The notes below the pieces were generated by a model. That model was not told where the DNA came from. It did not search any database and saw only the letters and a program-made list of their open reading frames with translations. Shown piece after piece: positions 8,091 through 15,440 of a stretch of 31,811 nt of DNA; within the stretch, counting starts at the first letter, position 1; each line of letters starts with the position of its first letter. Both the position numbers and the translations under genes were made by a program. This stretch comes from DASWNP01 sp035537095 (GTDB lineage Bacteria > Acidobacteriota > Blastocatellia > Pyrinomonadales > Pyrinomonadaceae). The DNA lies in NCBI GenBank assembly GCA_035537095.1, contig DATLMV010000106.1, forward strand, positions 1 to 31,811, given 5' to 3'.

Positions 8091-10526
8091 ATGTTAATGT
8101 TGCACGGGACTCTTCTCGGTCGCTACGAAATCCTTTCCCTGCTCGGCGCAGGCGGAATGGGCGAAGTCTATCTGGCGCGCGACACCGAACTCGACCGCAC
8201 CGTCGCCCTCAAGGTTCTGCCCGGCGATGTCGCCTCCGACCAACAGCGGATGCTCCGTTTCATACAGGAAGCGCGCGCCGCCTCGGCCCTCAATCACCCG
8301 AACATCATCACCATCTACGAAATCGGACGCAGCGAAGCGTCGCCCTTCATCGCCACCGAGTTCGTCGAGGGCATCACGCTCCGCCAGCGGATGAACAAGA
8401 CGCCGATGCCGCTCGGCGCAGCCGTTGACATCGCCGCGCAGATAGCGGGTGCGCTCACGACCGCGCATCAGGCCGGAATCGTTCATCGCGACATCAAGCC
8501 CGAGAACATCATGGTGCGCCCCGACGGCTACATCAAGGTGCTCGACTTCGGGCTGGCGAAACTGACCGAGAAGGGCAGCAATCAACACAACAGCAACCCC
8601 GAAGCCCCGACGCTCGCCATGCTCAACACCGCGCCGGGGATGGTGATGGGCACGCTCCGCTACATGTCGCCCGAACAGGCGCGCGGGTTGCCCGTTGATG
8701 CGCGCACGGATATTTGGAGTCTGGGAATCATCATCTACGAGATGCTTTCGGGCCGCCCGCCGTTTGAAGGCGAGACGCCGAGCGATGTGCTGGTGGCGAT
8801 TCTGGAACGCGAGCCAGCGCCGCTCGTGATGCACAGGCCGGACGCGCCGCAGTCGCTCACGGAGTTGGTCTCGGATACGCTGCGCAAGAAGGTCTCGGAG
8901 CGTCAACTGGCGGCCCACGAGATGAGTATCCTTCTGAACCGTCTCAAGCGCGAGTTGGATTTCCGCGACACGCTCGACAGTTCATCGCAAGGCAGCGGGC
9001 TCTCGAATCTGACGCTGCCCTTGAATAGCCAGTCGGCGACTTCGAACGCGAGCCGGGGGCTGTCCGATGTCTCGTCGGGCGCGGGGCGCGCGAACACGCA
9101 ATCGTCGGATGCGCCGCGCAAACGCCGGAGCGTGAAGTCAAAAACGATTGACTCGCTCGCCATCCTGCCCTTCGTCAACGTGAGCGGCAATCCCGAAACC
9201 GAGTATCTCTCCGACGGCATGACCGAGAGCATCATCAATAGCCTCGCCCAAGTGCCGAAACTCAAAGTGATGGCGCGCAGCACCGTCTTTCGCTACAAGG
9301 GGGGAGACCACGACCCGCAGGAAGTGGGCCACACGCTCGGCGTCCGCGCCGTCTTGTCCGGCAGAATCCAGACGCTCGGCGAGCGTTTGGTAATCAGCAC
9401 GGAACTCGTTGACGTGGCCGAAGGCACGCAACTCTGGGGCGAGAAGTACAACCGCCAACTCTCCGACATCTTCTCCGTGCAGGACGAGATGGCGCAGGAG
9501 ATCTCCGGCAAGCTGCGTCTCAAGCTCTCGGGCGAAGAACAGAAGCGTCTCACCAAGCGTCACACGGAGAACACCGAAGCCTACCAACTGTATATGAAGG
9601 GTCGCTACTTCTGGAACAAACGGACGCAGGAAGGCTTACAGAAGGGCATGGACTTCTTCCGTCAGGCGATAGACCTCGACCCCAACTACGCGCTCGCCTA
9701 CGCCGGTCTTGCCGATTCCTATTCATTCCTCGGGCTGCATCGCGTCGTCGCGCCCGCAGAGATTCTGCCGCAGGCGAAGGCCGCCGCGCAGAAGGCTCTG
9801 GCGATTGACGACTCGCTCGCCGAAGCACACACCTCGCTCGCCTACGTCAAGATGATTTACGACTGGGACTGGCGCGCGACCGAGAAGGAGTACAAGCGTT
9901 CGCTCAAGTTGAACGCCAACGACGCGCTGACGCACTCTTACTACGCACAGTATCTCGCCGCTTTGGGACGACTCGACGAGGCCGTCCGCGAAATGAAGCG
10001 CGCGCAGGAACTCGACCCGCTCTCGGCCATCATCAACGCCCTCGTCGCATACATGTTCCTGCTCAATCGTCGTTACGACGAAACCTTCGAGCAGCTTCGC
10101 AAGACGCTGATTCTCGACCCCGATTTCTTCTGGATTCATACCGGACTCGGCTGGCTCTACGAGCAGCGCGGGAGGTACGGCGAGGCCATCGCGGCGCACC
10201 GGAAATCCGTGCAACTGACGAAAGGCAGCATGGGCACGCTCGCCGCGCTCGGGCGCGCCTACGCTCTCTCAGGCGAGACACAGGAGGCGCACAAGATTCT
10301 GAATGATTTGACCGACGAGTCGCAGCACAGGTACGTCGTCCCCTTCGACATCGCCACGATTTACGCGGGACTCGGACAGACAGACGAAGCCTTCGCATGG
10401 CTTGAGAAAGCCTTCGAGGCGCGCTACGGCTGGCTCATCTGGCTCAACGTCGAGCCGCGCTGGGACGCGCTGCGCCCCGACCCCAGATTCGCAGACCTCG
10501 TCCGTCGCATCGGTCTTGCCAGATAG
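8091..10526 (+). CDS. Ser/Thr protein kinase fused to TolB-like domain and TPRs
   Basis: An 811-residue signalling protein. The kinase domain (about 12-275) has a complete active site: glycine loop GAGGMGEVY (19-27), Lys41 (VALK), HRDIKPEN with Asp134, DFG with Asp152, and an SPEQARG segment after the activation loop. A Ser/Asn-rich linker (about 286-350) leads to a TolB/FlgO-like N-domain (about 352-470: LAILPFVNVSG..., then LSGRIQTLGERLVISTELVD), followed by TPR repeats to the C-terminus. No transmembrane helix is evident between kinase and sensor parts, unlike PknB, so it is likely cytoplasmic. It may start at the ATG at 8091 or at 8097; neither has a Shine-Dalgarno site. This fusion is common in Acidobacteria. 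Ligand and targets are unknown. Confidence 0.93.
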   Translation: MLMLHGTLLGRYEILSLLGAGGMGEVYLARDTELDRTVALKVLPGDVASDQQRMLRFIQEARAASALNHPNIITIYEIGRSEASPFIATEFVEGITLRQRMNKTPMPLGAAVDIAAQIAGALTTAHQAGIVHRDIKPENIMVRPDGYIKVLDFGLAKLTEKGSNQHNSNPEAPTLAMLNTAPGMVMGTLRYMSPEQARGLPVDARTDIWSLGIIIYEMLSGRPPFEGETPSDVLVAILEREPAPLVMHRPDAPQSLTELVSDTLRKKVSERQLAAHEMSILLNRLKRELDFRDTLDSSSQGSGLSNLTLPLNSQSATSNASRGLSDVSSGAGRANTQSSDAPRKRRSVKSKTIDSLAILPFVNVSGNPETEYLSDGMTESIINSLAQVPKLKVMARSTVFRYKGGDHDPQEVGHTLGVRAVLSGRIQTLGERLVISTELVDVAEGTQLWGEKYNRQLSDIFSVQDEMAQEISGKLRLKLSGEEQKRLTKRHTENTEAYQLYMKGRYFWNKRTQEGLQKGMDFFRQAIDLDPNYALAYAGLADSYSFLGLHRVVAPAEILPQAKAAAQKALAIDDSLAEAHTSLAYVKMIYDWDWRATEKEYKRSLKLNANDALTHSYYAQYLAALGRLDEAVREMKRAQELDPLSAIINALVAYMFLLNRRYDETFEQLRKTLILDPDFFWIHTGLGWLYEQRGRYGEAIAAHRKSVQLTKGSMGTLAALGRAYALSGETQEAHKILNDLTDESQHRYVVPFDIATIYAGLGQTDEAFAWLEKAFEARYGWLIWLNVEPRWDALRPDPRFADLVRRIGLAR

Positions 10527-10684
10527 TTTCTATCTTCCGCCGCGCCCTTTCACTTAACGAGAGACACACGCCGTCGTCTCCCTTCAGCTATTGTAAATTC
10601 TCCGGCAAGTGTTGAGATTAAGCCGCCCTGCGATTCCAGAATCCGGCGACTCTGCACGCGCCCCCGAACGGAGTGATCATTTCC

Positions 10685-11542
10685 ATGACGAGCCAATCGC
10701 TGACCACTTTTCGCAACACCACTCTGAGCATAGACATTCTCATCCCCTACGTCTTTCTGCATCTGCTCTGCCTCGGCGTCATCTGGACGGGCATCACTTG
10801 GGAGGGAGTCGCCCTGTGTCTCGGCAGCTACCTGCTACGCGGCTTCGGGCTCGGCGTCGGCTATCATCGCTACTTCGCGCATCGTTCGTTCAAGACTTCG
10901 CGCGTCTTGCAGTTCGTGCTCGCGCTGCTCGGCACGCTCTCCATCCAGCGCGGCGTCCTCTGGTGGGCCGAGACGCACCGCCATCATCATCGTTGCGCCG
11001 ACAAGCCGGACGATATTCACTCGCCGACCTTCAAGGGTTTCATCTACGCGCATTCCGGCTGGTTTCTCGACCGCAAGAACCGCGACGCCGACCTTTCGAA
11101 GGTCTCTGACCTGACGAAGTTTCCCGAACTCGTCTGGCTCGACAACCCGAAGTTCTATTTTCTCCCCATCGCCCTCTACGCCTCGCTCATCTACTACTTC
11201 TTCGGTTGGAGCGGACTGCTCTGGGGCTTCGCCGTCAGCACCGTCCTGCTGTGGCATCTCACGCATTGGATACAGTCAATGAGCCACAAGTTCGGCGGTT
11301 ATCGTCGCTGCCCGAGCAGCGACAACAGCCGCAACCATTGGCTGCTCGGCCTCATCACGTGGGGCGAGTTTCACAACAACCATCATTACTATCCTTCATC
11401 CTGTCGGCAGGGTTTCGTCTGGTGGGAGATTGACTTCGGCTTCTACGTCTTGAAGGTGCTCAGTTGGTTTGGCCTCGTCTGGGACTTACGCACGCCGCCC
11501 GAGAACGTCAGGCGCGGGCAGGTTCAGCAAGCCGCGCATTGA
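10685..11542 (+). CDS. Fatty acid (acyl-CoA/acyl-lipid) desaturase, delta-9 type
   Basis: 285-residue membrane di-iron desaturase. The three histidine boxes are present: HRYFAHRSF, HRHHHRCADKPDD, and HNNHHYYPSS near the C-terminus, separated by paired hydrophobic segments. It would introduce a cis double bond into a saturated acyl chain at the membrane. An in-frame GTG lies at 10673, but the bases GGAG at 10670-10673 look like the ribosome site for the ATG at 10685, which I prefer. The gene ends 8 bp from the convergent cyclopropane synthase gene, and a homologous desaturase is encoded just beyond that. Confidence 0.92.
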   Translation: MTSQSLTTFRNTTLSIDILIPYVFLHLLCLGVIWTGITWEGVALCLGSYLLRGFGLGVGYHRYFAHRSFKTSRVLQFVLALLGTLSIQRGVLWWAETHRHHHRCADKPDDIHSPTFKGFIYAHSGWFLDRKNRDADLSKVSDLTKFPELVWLDNPKFYFLPIALYASLIYYFFGWSGLLWGFAVSTVLLWHLTHWIQSMSHKFGGYRRCPSSDNSRNHWLLGLITWGEFHNNHHYYPSSCRQGFVWWEIDFGFYVLKVLSWFGLVWDLRTPPENVRRGQVQQAAH

Positions 11543-11550
11543 CAAAGAGG

Positions 11551-12738
11551 CTAGTCGTGTCGGTAGAGGAAATCGCGCGTCCAGGGGTATTCGTCGTTAA
11601 CGCCGTTGGATAAGACCATCTGGATCAGGTTCAGGTGGCCGATGCGGAAACCGGCCTCGCCCGACGCGAGATAAAATTCCCACGTCCGCATAAACTTGTC
11701 GTCAAAGCCCGTCTCCTTTTTGATCTCGTCGTAGCGGCGCATGAAGTTTGCGCGCCAGCGTCGGCTCGTGAGCGCGTAGTGGCGTCGGAGGTTCTCCACG
11801 TCGAGCACGTTTAAGCCGCGCGCCACGGCGCGACTCGTCATCCCTTCCAGCGAAAAGAACCAGTACCCCGGAAAGACGTGCTTCTCGACGAACGGGTCGG
11901 CCCCCGCCTCCTCGCGCATCTTGGCGATGCAATGCAGCAGGCAGATCGCTTGCGGCGCGAGCAGGGCTTTGAGCTTGTCGTAGAACTGTTCGGCGCGTCC
12001 CTCGCCGACGTGCTCCATCATCCCGACGGAAACGATGCGCTCCCATTTAACGCTCTCATCCAGTTCCAGATAATGAACCGTCCGCACCTCGACGGGGAGA
12101 CGGCGGCGCGCGGCCTCCTGCCGGACGTGCTCGGCCTGACTACTGCTGAGCGTGATGCCCACGCACTTCACGCCGTACTGCTCCGCCGCGCGAAACATCA
12201 GATGCCCCCAACCGCAGCCGATGTCGAGCAGGCGTTGACCGGGCCGCAGGTCGAGTTTCGCCAGCGTGTGCGCGACCTTCTGCGCCTGCGCCCGTTCGAG
12301 AGAATCGTCGGGACGGCGAAAGTAAGCGCACGAGTAGGTCAGTTGTTCGTCGAGGAAGAAGCGGAAGAAGTTGTTGCCGAGTTCGTAATGATGCTCGACA
12401 TCGGCGCGCTCGTGCCGCAGCGTGCGCGCCAGAGCGCGACGCGTCCAACCCGTCAGCAGGCGTTCCGGCTCCATCGTCATGTAAGCTTCGCCGAAGATGG
12501 TCAAAGCGTCGGCGAGGTCGGCGTCCACCGTCACGTCGCCGCGCGCGTAAGCCTCGCCCAGACCGAGCGTTGTTTCGAGCAGCGTCCGCGTCAGCGCGTC
12601 CTTCGTCTTGAAGTGAATCGTGAATCGCGGCTCGCCCTCGCCGAAACGCATCCGCTCGCCGTCCCAATACAGAACCTCAAACGCGCTTCCGCGATAGGCG
12701 GCGAGTCCGTCGCGGAGCTTGCGCCTGTAGTCAATCAT
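11551..12738 (-). CDS. cfa: Cyclopropane-fatty-acyl-phospholipid synthase
   Basis: 395-residue SAM-dependent enzyme that adds a methylene across double bonds of unsaturated acyl chains in phospholipids. Visible motifs: YELGNNFFRFFLD and LTYSCAYF ahead of the methyltransferase core, the SAM motif LLDIGCGWGHL, GITLSSSQ, and VFPGYWFFSLEGM. The frame is open up to 12918, but the ATG at 12738 has an excellent AAGGAG 6 nt upstream and gives the usual N-terminus (MIDYRRKLRDGL); the longer form would run into the desaturase gene. It lies 88 bp after that desaturase on the same strand, so the enzyme that makes the double bond and the one that cyclopropanates it are probably co-expressed. Confidence 0.94.
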   Translation of the reverse strand: MIDYRRKLRDGLAAYRGSAFEVLYWDGERMRFGEGEPRFTIHFKTKDALTRTLLETTLGLGEAYARGDVTVDADLADALTIFGEAYMTMEPERLLTGWTRRALARTLRHERADVEHHYELGNNFFRFFLDEQLTYSCAYFRRPDDSLERAQAQKVAHTLAKLDLRPGQRLLDIGCGWGHLMFRAAEQYGVKCVGITLSSSQAEHVRQEAARRRLPVEVRTVHYLELDESVKWERIVSVGMMEHVGEGRAEQFYDKLKALLAPQAICLLHCIAKMREEAGADPFVEKHVFPGYWFFSLEGMTSRAVARGLNVLDVENLRRHYALTSRRWRANFMRRYDEIKKETGFDDKFMRTWEFYLASGEAGFRIGHLNLIQMVLSNGVNDEYPWTRDFLYRHD

Positions 12739-12826
12739 TCGACGCTCCTTCTCTGATATGAGTTGATGGGTTTTGTTGACTTGGAACCGAAGAAGGTTTG
12801 ACGAACTTTCAAGGCTTGACGAATTT

Positions 12827-13771
12827 TTAAGAGGGTTCTCTGGTCGGCGTCGCCGCGCGGGCCGCAGCGTCGAGTAGTGCGGCCTGACGGTAGACGCGCT
12901 CCGGCGGCGACTGCACATCCCACACCAGCCCCAACCATTTCCACACGCTCAAAACATAATGCGTGAAATCTATCTCCCACCAGTAGAAGCCCTGCCGCGC
13001 CGACGCCGGAAAGTGGTGATGATTATTGTGCCAGCCTTCGCCGAGCGTAAAGAGCGCGATCAAGAAACTGTTGCGGCTCTCGTCCTTCGTCGGGAAGCGT
13101 CGGCGTCCGAAAAGATGCGTCAGGGAGTTGATGGCGAACGTGCTGTGATAGAGCAGAACCGTGTTGAAGAAGAAGCCCCAGACGAGCAACTGCGCGCCCG
13201 TCGTGCCCAACTGCGGACGATACCGCTCGACGAGCGCGCCCGCCACCCACAGCCCGAGCGCGAGCAGCACGGGAGGCAGCAGGTGAAACTTGTTGAGCAA
13301 GCGCAGTTCGGGAAACTTGACGAGGTCGGGCACGGACTTGTAGTCCGTCCGCTGATTCGCGGGCGACGCAATCCAGCCCATGTGCGCGTACCAGAAACCC
13401 TGCGTGATGGGCGAGTGTACGTCCCTGTCGGTGTCGGAATATTTATGATGCGCGCGGTGATGCGCGGCCCACCAGAGCGGCCCCTGCTGGACGGCGGAAG
13501 TCCCGACGACGGCGAGCACGAACTGAAACGCGCGGCTCGTCTTGTAGCTTCGATGCGCGAAGTACCTGTGATAGCCCGCCGTGATGCCGATGCCCCGCAC
13601 GAGATAGAGAACCGCGCAGACGACGAGCGTCAAACGGCTCACGCCGACCCAGAAGATCAGCACGCACGGCGCGTGCATGATGATGAGGCCGGGATTTCTC
13701 AGAAGGTCAATCTTGCTCTTCATTGTTTTTGCGATGCGGGGCAACTCACGAAAATCGGGTAGCGTTGACAT
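12827..13771 (-). CDS. Fatty acid desaturase (second copy)
   Basis: About 314-residue di-iron membrane desaturase. Histidine boxes are HRYFAHRSY, HHRAHHKYSDTDRD and WHNNHHHFPAS, with hydrophobic segments between and the C-terminal WWEIDFTHYVL...WLGLVWD block shared with the plus-strand desaturase in this cluster, so the two are paralogues. Start options are TTG 13780, ATG 13771 (chosen) and ATG 13723; none has a clear ribosome site. A possible promoter lies at 13843-13871. The gene is followed by cfa on the same strand. Confidence 0.9.
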   Translation of the reverse strand: MSTLPDFRELPRIAKTMKSKIDLLRNPGLIIMHAPCVLIFWVGVSRLTLVVCAVLYLVRGIGITAGYHRYFAHRSYKTSRAFQFVLAVVGTSAVQQGPLWWAAHHRAHHKYSDTDRDVHSPITQGFWYAHMGWIASPANQRTDYKSVPDLVKFPELRLLNKFHLLPPVLLALGLWVAGALVERYRPQLGTTGAQLLVWGFFFNTVLLYHSTFAINSLTHLFGRRRFPTKDESRNSFLIALFTLGEGWHNNHHHFPASARQGFYWWEIDFTHYVLSVWKWLGLVWDVQSPPERVYRQAALLDAAARAATPTREPS

Positions 13772-13842
13772 GAAAGACAAACTTTTCGACGAAGCGCGGA
13801 AGCCTTCTCTCCCACGCGTCTCGCGAACGTCCGGCGGCGCTT

Positions 13843-13871
13843 ATCATAGCCACACCCGGCTCGTTTGGCTA
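13843..13871 (-). promoter_or_regulatory. Possible promoter for the desaturase-cfa pair
   Basis: Minus strand: TAGCCA (13866-13871), 17-base spacer, TATGAT (13843-13848). The -10 is good and the -35 matches four of six positions. The predicted start near 13836 leaves a leader of about 65 nt before the ATG at 13771. Confidence 0.35.
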
Positions 13872-14010
13872 CCTTTATCAAACGACGCAATCCTTGCTCC
13901 CGCCCGGCTCCAACCGCGCGCATTAGATCGAACCGCTGTGCGCGCCGCAACGTATAACAATCACACGAGAACAAGCTCGAAAGCGCGGCGAAACAGTTGC
14001 CGGACAATGT

Positions 14011-14040
14011 TTGACAGTTCTCGCAGAGTGCCGATAGAAT
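14011..14040 (+). promoter_or_regulatory. Promoter for the small membrane ORF and VWA gene
   Basis: Plus strand: perfect TTGACA (14011-14016), 18-base spacer, TAGAAT (14035-14040, five of six). Start expected near 14047, about 55 nt ahead of the GTG at 14101. The rest of the gene-free gap 13872-14010 shows nothing else I can support. Confidence 0.55.
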
Positions 14041-14100
14041 AAGCGTCCGTTGCTGGCTAGGACGTTTTCACCTGTGCTCTTTCCGCAAGAGGAATCGGTT

Positions 14101-14178
14101 GTGAGTCTCGTCAAAATCATCATCATCACGGTTGCCCTCATCTTAAGCATCCTGCTTTTCGGGCGCTTCCTGTTCTAG
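14101..14178 (+). CDS. 25-residue single-pass membrane miniprotein
   Basis: A short frame starts with GTG at 14101, preceded by AGAGGAA with the core AGGA 7 nt upstream, one of the better ribosome sites in the window. It encodes 25 residues: a short polar start (MSLVK), about 16 consecutive hydrophobic residues including four isoleucines in a row, then GRFLF and TAG. This is a single transmembrane helix. It follows a good promoter and ends 17 bp before the VWA gene, so it is probably the first cistron of that transcript. I recognise no family. Size resembles KdpF-type or other regulatory miniproteins, but nothing links it to them. Confidence 0.5.
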   Translation: MSLVKIIIITVALILSILLFGRFLF

Positions 14179-14195
14179 GCCCGACGGGCGGCGGC

Positions 14196-15218
14196 ATGAC
14201 CCTTCGCAGCGCAAGGATTCTCCTGCAACAAACTTTGCCGCGTGCATTCCGCCTCCGTCTGCTTGCGCTTCTCTGTCTCTTCATCTCGACGCTTACCTTC
14301 GCCCGCGACGCCGTCGCGCAGACGACCGATGCGTCGCCCGAAGACGTTGTTCGCGTCGAAACCAATCTCATCACCGTACCCGTCTATGTAGACGACGCGC
14401 GCCGTCGCCGCGTGCAACAACTGACCGCCGCCGACTTCCAAATCCGCGACGCTGGCCGACCCGTCGAGTTGGCATACTTCGCGGCAGGCACGCAGCGCGT
14501 CGCGCTCACTTTCCTGCTCGACGCTTCGGGCAGCACGCGCGAACGCATCACGCAGCAACGCGAGACGGCGCTCGCCCTCTTCGCACGTTTCGGCGAAGGC
14601 TCGCGCGTCGCCGTCATACGCTTCTGGGAACAGCCCGATGTCACCGCGCCCTTCACGTCGGAGCGCGAGCGTATCCGTGAAGCCTTCCAACTACCCGCGC
14701 TGCCCGACCGCCGCACCGCCATCTTCGACGCCGCGCTCGCCGCCGTCCGCCACTTCGACTCGTTGCGGAGCGAGCGCACCGAGCGTCGCATCGTCATTCT
14801 TATCAGCGACGGTTTGGACACGGCGAGCACGACGCGCGCACGTCAGGTCGTCGAGGAAGCGACGGCGGGCGGCATCTCCTTCTACGTCGTCCATCTCCCG
14901 CTCTTTGCCCCGCGCGGCGTCGTCCTCGCGCCCCGCCCCTACGCGAAGGGCTTCCGCGATCTCGCCGCGCAGACCGGCGGGCGCTTCTTCACGCTCGGCG
15001 ACGCCGCCTCCGCACTCGACCCACGCGCGCGCTACGATCTTGCGCCAATCTTTCAGGCCGTCGCCGAAGATTTACAGAGCCAGTACGTGCTCGGCTTCTA
15101 CGCCGACAACTCGACCGCGCGCGACCGACGCCCGCGCCGGATAGATGTCACCTTAACCGCCGACGCCAAACGCAAACTGCGCGTCCACGTCCTTCGCGCG
15201 AGCTATCAACTACAGTGA
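14196..15218 (+). CDS. VWA-domain protein, acidobacterial VWFA-related type
   Basis: 340-residue exported protein. The N-terminal signal (about 1-40, LLALLCLFISTLTFA...) is followed by a short beta domain (VRVETNLITVPVYVDD..., about 50-95) typical of the acidobacterial VWFA-related family, then a von Willebrand A domain with the metal-site motif DASGSTRE (MIDAS DxSxS) at about 106-113 and ISDGLDTAST later. VWA domains mediate metal-dependent protein adhesion; the partner is unknown. The gene follows the 25-codon membrane ORF by 17 bp. Its TGA stop is the first part of the inverted-repeat element that separates it from purH. Confidence 0.88.
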   Translation: MTLRSARILLQQTLPRAFRLRLLALLCLFISTLTFARDAVAQTTDASPEDVVRVETNLITVPVYVDDARRRRVQQLTAADFQIRDAGRPVELAYFAAGTQRVALTFLLDASGSTRERITQQRETALALFARFGEGSRVAVIRFWEQPDVTAPFTSERERIREAFQLPALPDRRTAIFDAALAAVRHFDSLRSERTERRIVILISDGLDTASTTRARQVVEEATAGGISFYVVHLPLFAPRGVVLAPRPYAKGFRDLAAQTGGRFFTLGDAASALDPRARYDLAPIFQAVAEDLQSQYVLGFYADNSTARDRRPRRIDVTLTADAKRKLRVHVLRASYQLQ

Positions 15219-15434
15219 CGAGTGACGAGTGACAAGTGACGAGCAAGCAGTTGAAATCCGTAGTTCGAAGTTGAACTGAACCTTGCAGTCTAAAAGTTAA
15301 AACAGCAATAGCAATCTAAAGTTAAAGAGACGACGGTTGATGAAAAGCTTGCTCGCCTAGACTTACGAGACTTGAGACTTTAGACTCAACGCCGTCTTAT
15401 AACTTGTCACTCGTCACTTATCACTTATCACTTC
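15214..15434. repeat. Inverted heptamer repeat A (VWA / purH gap)
   Basis: The left arm begins inside the VWA stop codon and is built of AGTGACG-type heptamers (four in a row from 15214). The right arm (15402-15433) is the complementary TCGTCAC/TTATCAC series ending 7 bp before purH. Best-paired block: 15220-15236 with 15403-15419, 16 of 17. Inside lie a second pair, GAGCAAGC (15241-15248) with GCTTGCTC (15347-15354), and AGTCTAAA-type units facing GACTTTAGAC, so the element is nested. The ~220-bp gap holds no gene. Confidence 0.8.
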
Positions 15435-15440
15435 TCTCTT

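Noticed and set aside
12739..12918. N-terminal extension of the cyclopropane synthase
   Set aside because: Not homologous to the family and overlaps the desaturase end; the internal ATG has AAGGAG 6 nt upstream.
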